A DNA stretch of 5,762 nucleotides, taken from contig JAOPXA010000040.1 of NCBI GenBank assembly GCA_025965395.1, forward strand, positions 1 to 5,762, given 5' to 3'. A program made the translations under genes and the position numbers. This document shows positions 4,894-5,762 of the stretch, piece by piece (position 1 is the stretch's first letter; the number at the start of each line of letters is the position of its first letter). This DNA is from Nocardioidaceae bacterium. Its GTDB lineage: Bacteria > Actinomycetota > Actinomycetes > Propionibacteriales > Nocardioidaceae. The notes under the pieces were generated by a model. That model was not told where the DNA came from, did not search any database, and saw only the letters and a program-made list of their open reading frames with translations.

Positions 4894-5762
4894 ATGACTC
4901 GATCGATCGTTACACGTCCACGCGGGGTCATCTCCGCCCTTCTCGTCGCAACGGCGCTGATCCTGGCAGCTGGCCTGCCTGCTTCGGCTGCGGGCACGGA
5001 GTATGGGGGCTGGACCTCGTCCGGCACCTCCGGTGCCTTCGCGGGCGGCCTGAGCCTGACGACCAAAGGGTTTCCTGCGGCGTCTATAGCCAACGACTCC
5101 ACGAGTCTCTCCACTCCCGTAGCCGCATTCCTCAACGCGTCCACGCCCTTCGGGGCGGCGTACGGCAGCTCGCAGACTAAGACGTACCTCAATACGTCGA
5201 CCGCCGCGAGCGCTGCCCCGTCGACCACCACCTACACCTTCGAATCGGCCACCCCTGCTACCGGTTGGGGCATCGCATTTGCCGACATCGACGCCGACTC
5301 CCTCAAGATCGTGGCCACCGGACCGGGCGGCACACTCACCGCCGGCCAGCTCGGATTCCAAGGCACCTTCAACTTCTGCACAGCCTTTACTCCTCGCCCC
5401 AGCGCGTGTGGCGGCGTGCAGACGGACGTACCCACCTGGGATCCGACAACTTCCACCCTCATCGGCAACGTCGCCGACACCACGGGCGCTACGGGTTGGT
5501 TCCAGCCCACTGCAGCAATCACGTCAATCACTCTGACCTTTACACGTCTTTCCGCGACCGGGTCGCCGATCTTCCAGACGTGGGTGGCGAGTGACACCAC
5601 CCTCGTGAGCGGCACCGTGGAGCTGCCCTCAGGAGATCCCGCGCCCGAAGGAACTCCCCTCAGCCTTCAGGACCAAGCCGGCACCGAAGTGGCGACCACC
5701 ACTACCGAGGCAGACGGTACGTTCGTCTTCCCGTCAGCCGTGCCGGGTGACTACGACGTCGT
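4894..5762 (+). CDS. Secreted surface protein with Cna-B/carboxypeptidase-regulatory-like domain, 3' truncated
   Basis: The frame is open from the ATG at 4894 to the right edge, giving 289 complete codons with no stop. The start follows a seven-G ribosome binding site and gives a clear signal peptide: basic MTRSIVTRPRG, hydrophobic core VISALLVATALILAAGLP, likely cleavage at ASA/A (30-33). The mature part is rich in Thr, Ser, Gly and Ala. Residues about 35-232 form an unidentified, probably all-beta domain with GWGIAFADIDADSLKIVATG (124-143) at its centre and only two cysteines (162 and 172) that could form a disulfide. From about 238 a new domain begins: VSGTVELPSGDPAPEGTPLSL, then TTTEADGTFVFPSAVPGDYDV. 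This is the typical strand and G-x-F/Y-x-F...PGxYxV pattern of Cna-B or carboxypeptidase-regulatory-like domains in cell wall adhesins. More such domains or a sorting signal may follow beyond the edge. A role at the cell surface is likely; the ligand is unknown. Confidence 0.85.
   Translation, partial: MTRSIVTRPRGVISALLVATALILAAGLPASAAGTEYGGWTSSGTSGAFAGGLSLTTKGFPAASIANDSTSLSTPVAAFLNASTPFGAAYGSSQTKTYLNTSTAASAAPSTTTYTFESATPATGWGIAFADIDADSLKIVATGPGGTLTAGQLGFQGTFNFCTAFTPRPSACGGVQTDVPTWDPTTSTLIGNVADTTGATGWFQPTAAITSITLTFTRLSATGSPIFQTWVASDTTLVSGTVELPSGDPAPEGTPLSLQDQAGTEVATTTTEADGTFVFPSAVPGDYDV

Noticed and set aside
4864..5361. Minus-strand frame of 165 codons opposite the surface protein
   Set aside because: It is antisense to a frame with signal peptide and Cna-B-like pattern; the product is Gly/Arg-rich without family marks.

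Overview
The window looks like a chromosomal segment from a high-GC Gram-positive actinobacterium. Third codon positions are mostly G or C, there are long antisense shadow frames, start-stop overlaps of the ATGA type are frequent, and there are signs of leaderless transcription. The family mix would fit a Propionibacteriales-type organism such as Aeromicrobium or Nocardioides, but that placement is inference.

Layout from left to right. (1) Positions 2-589 hold the 3' part of a thioesterase-like (double hot-dog) gene that runs in from the left edge. (2) Positions 597-649 hold three tandem copies of a 20-21 bp repeat. Directly behind them is a leaderless-looking promoter and a gene for a secreted family 18 glycoside hydrolase (664-1638). 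(3) Positions 1648-1704 hold three more copies of the same repeat in inverted orientation, so the hydrolase gene is bracketed by two inverted tri-repeat arrays. (4) On the minus strand, thyA (2978-2184) and folA (2187-1714) overlap by ATGA and form the dTMP/tetrahydrofolate cycle. (5) Positions 2979-3216 form a divergent intergenic region. It holds a tRNA T-arm-like sequence and three consecutive hairpins, two with UUCG-type loops, that end just before the ribosome binding site of a 36-codon gene. (6) That small gene starts a tightly overlapping plus-strand set: small protein, GNAT acetyltransferase, AzlC and AzlD (branched-chain amino acid exporter subunits). (7) A new transcription unit follows, with a good -10 box and a seven-G ribosome binding site. 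It encodes a secreted surface protein with a Cna-B-like domain that runs off the right edge.

ThyA consumes methylene-tetrahydrofolate and FolA regenerates tetrahydrofolate. AzlC and AzlD form a two-subunit membrane exporter, and the acetyltransferase and small protein are translationally linked to it. The hydrolase and the last protein both act outside the membrane. No complete mobile element, CRISPR array, rRNA or confident tRNA is present. The best candidates for something undescribed are the structured leader with its 36-aa gene, and the inverted repeat arrays around the hydrolase gene.
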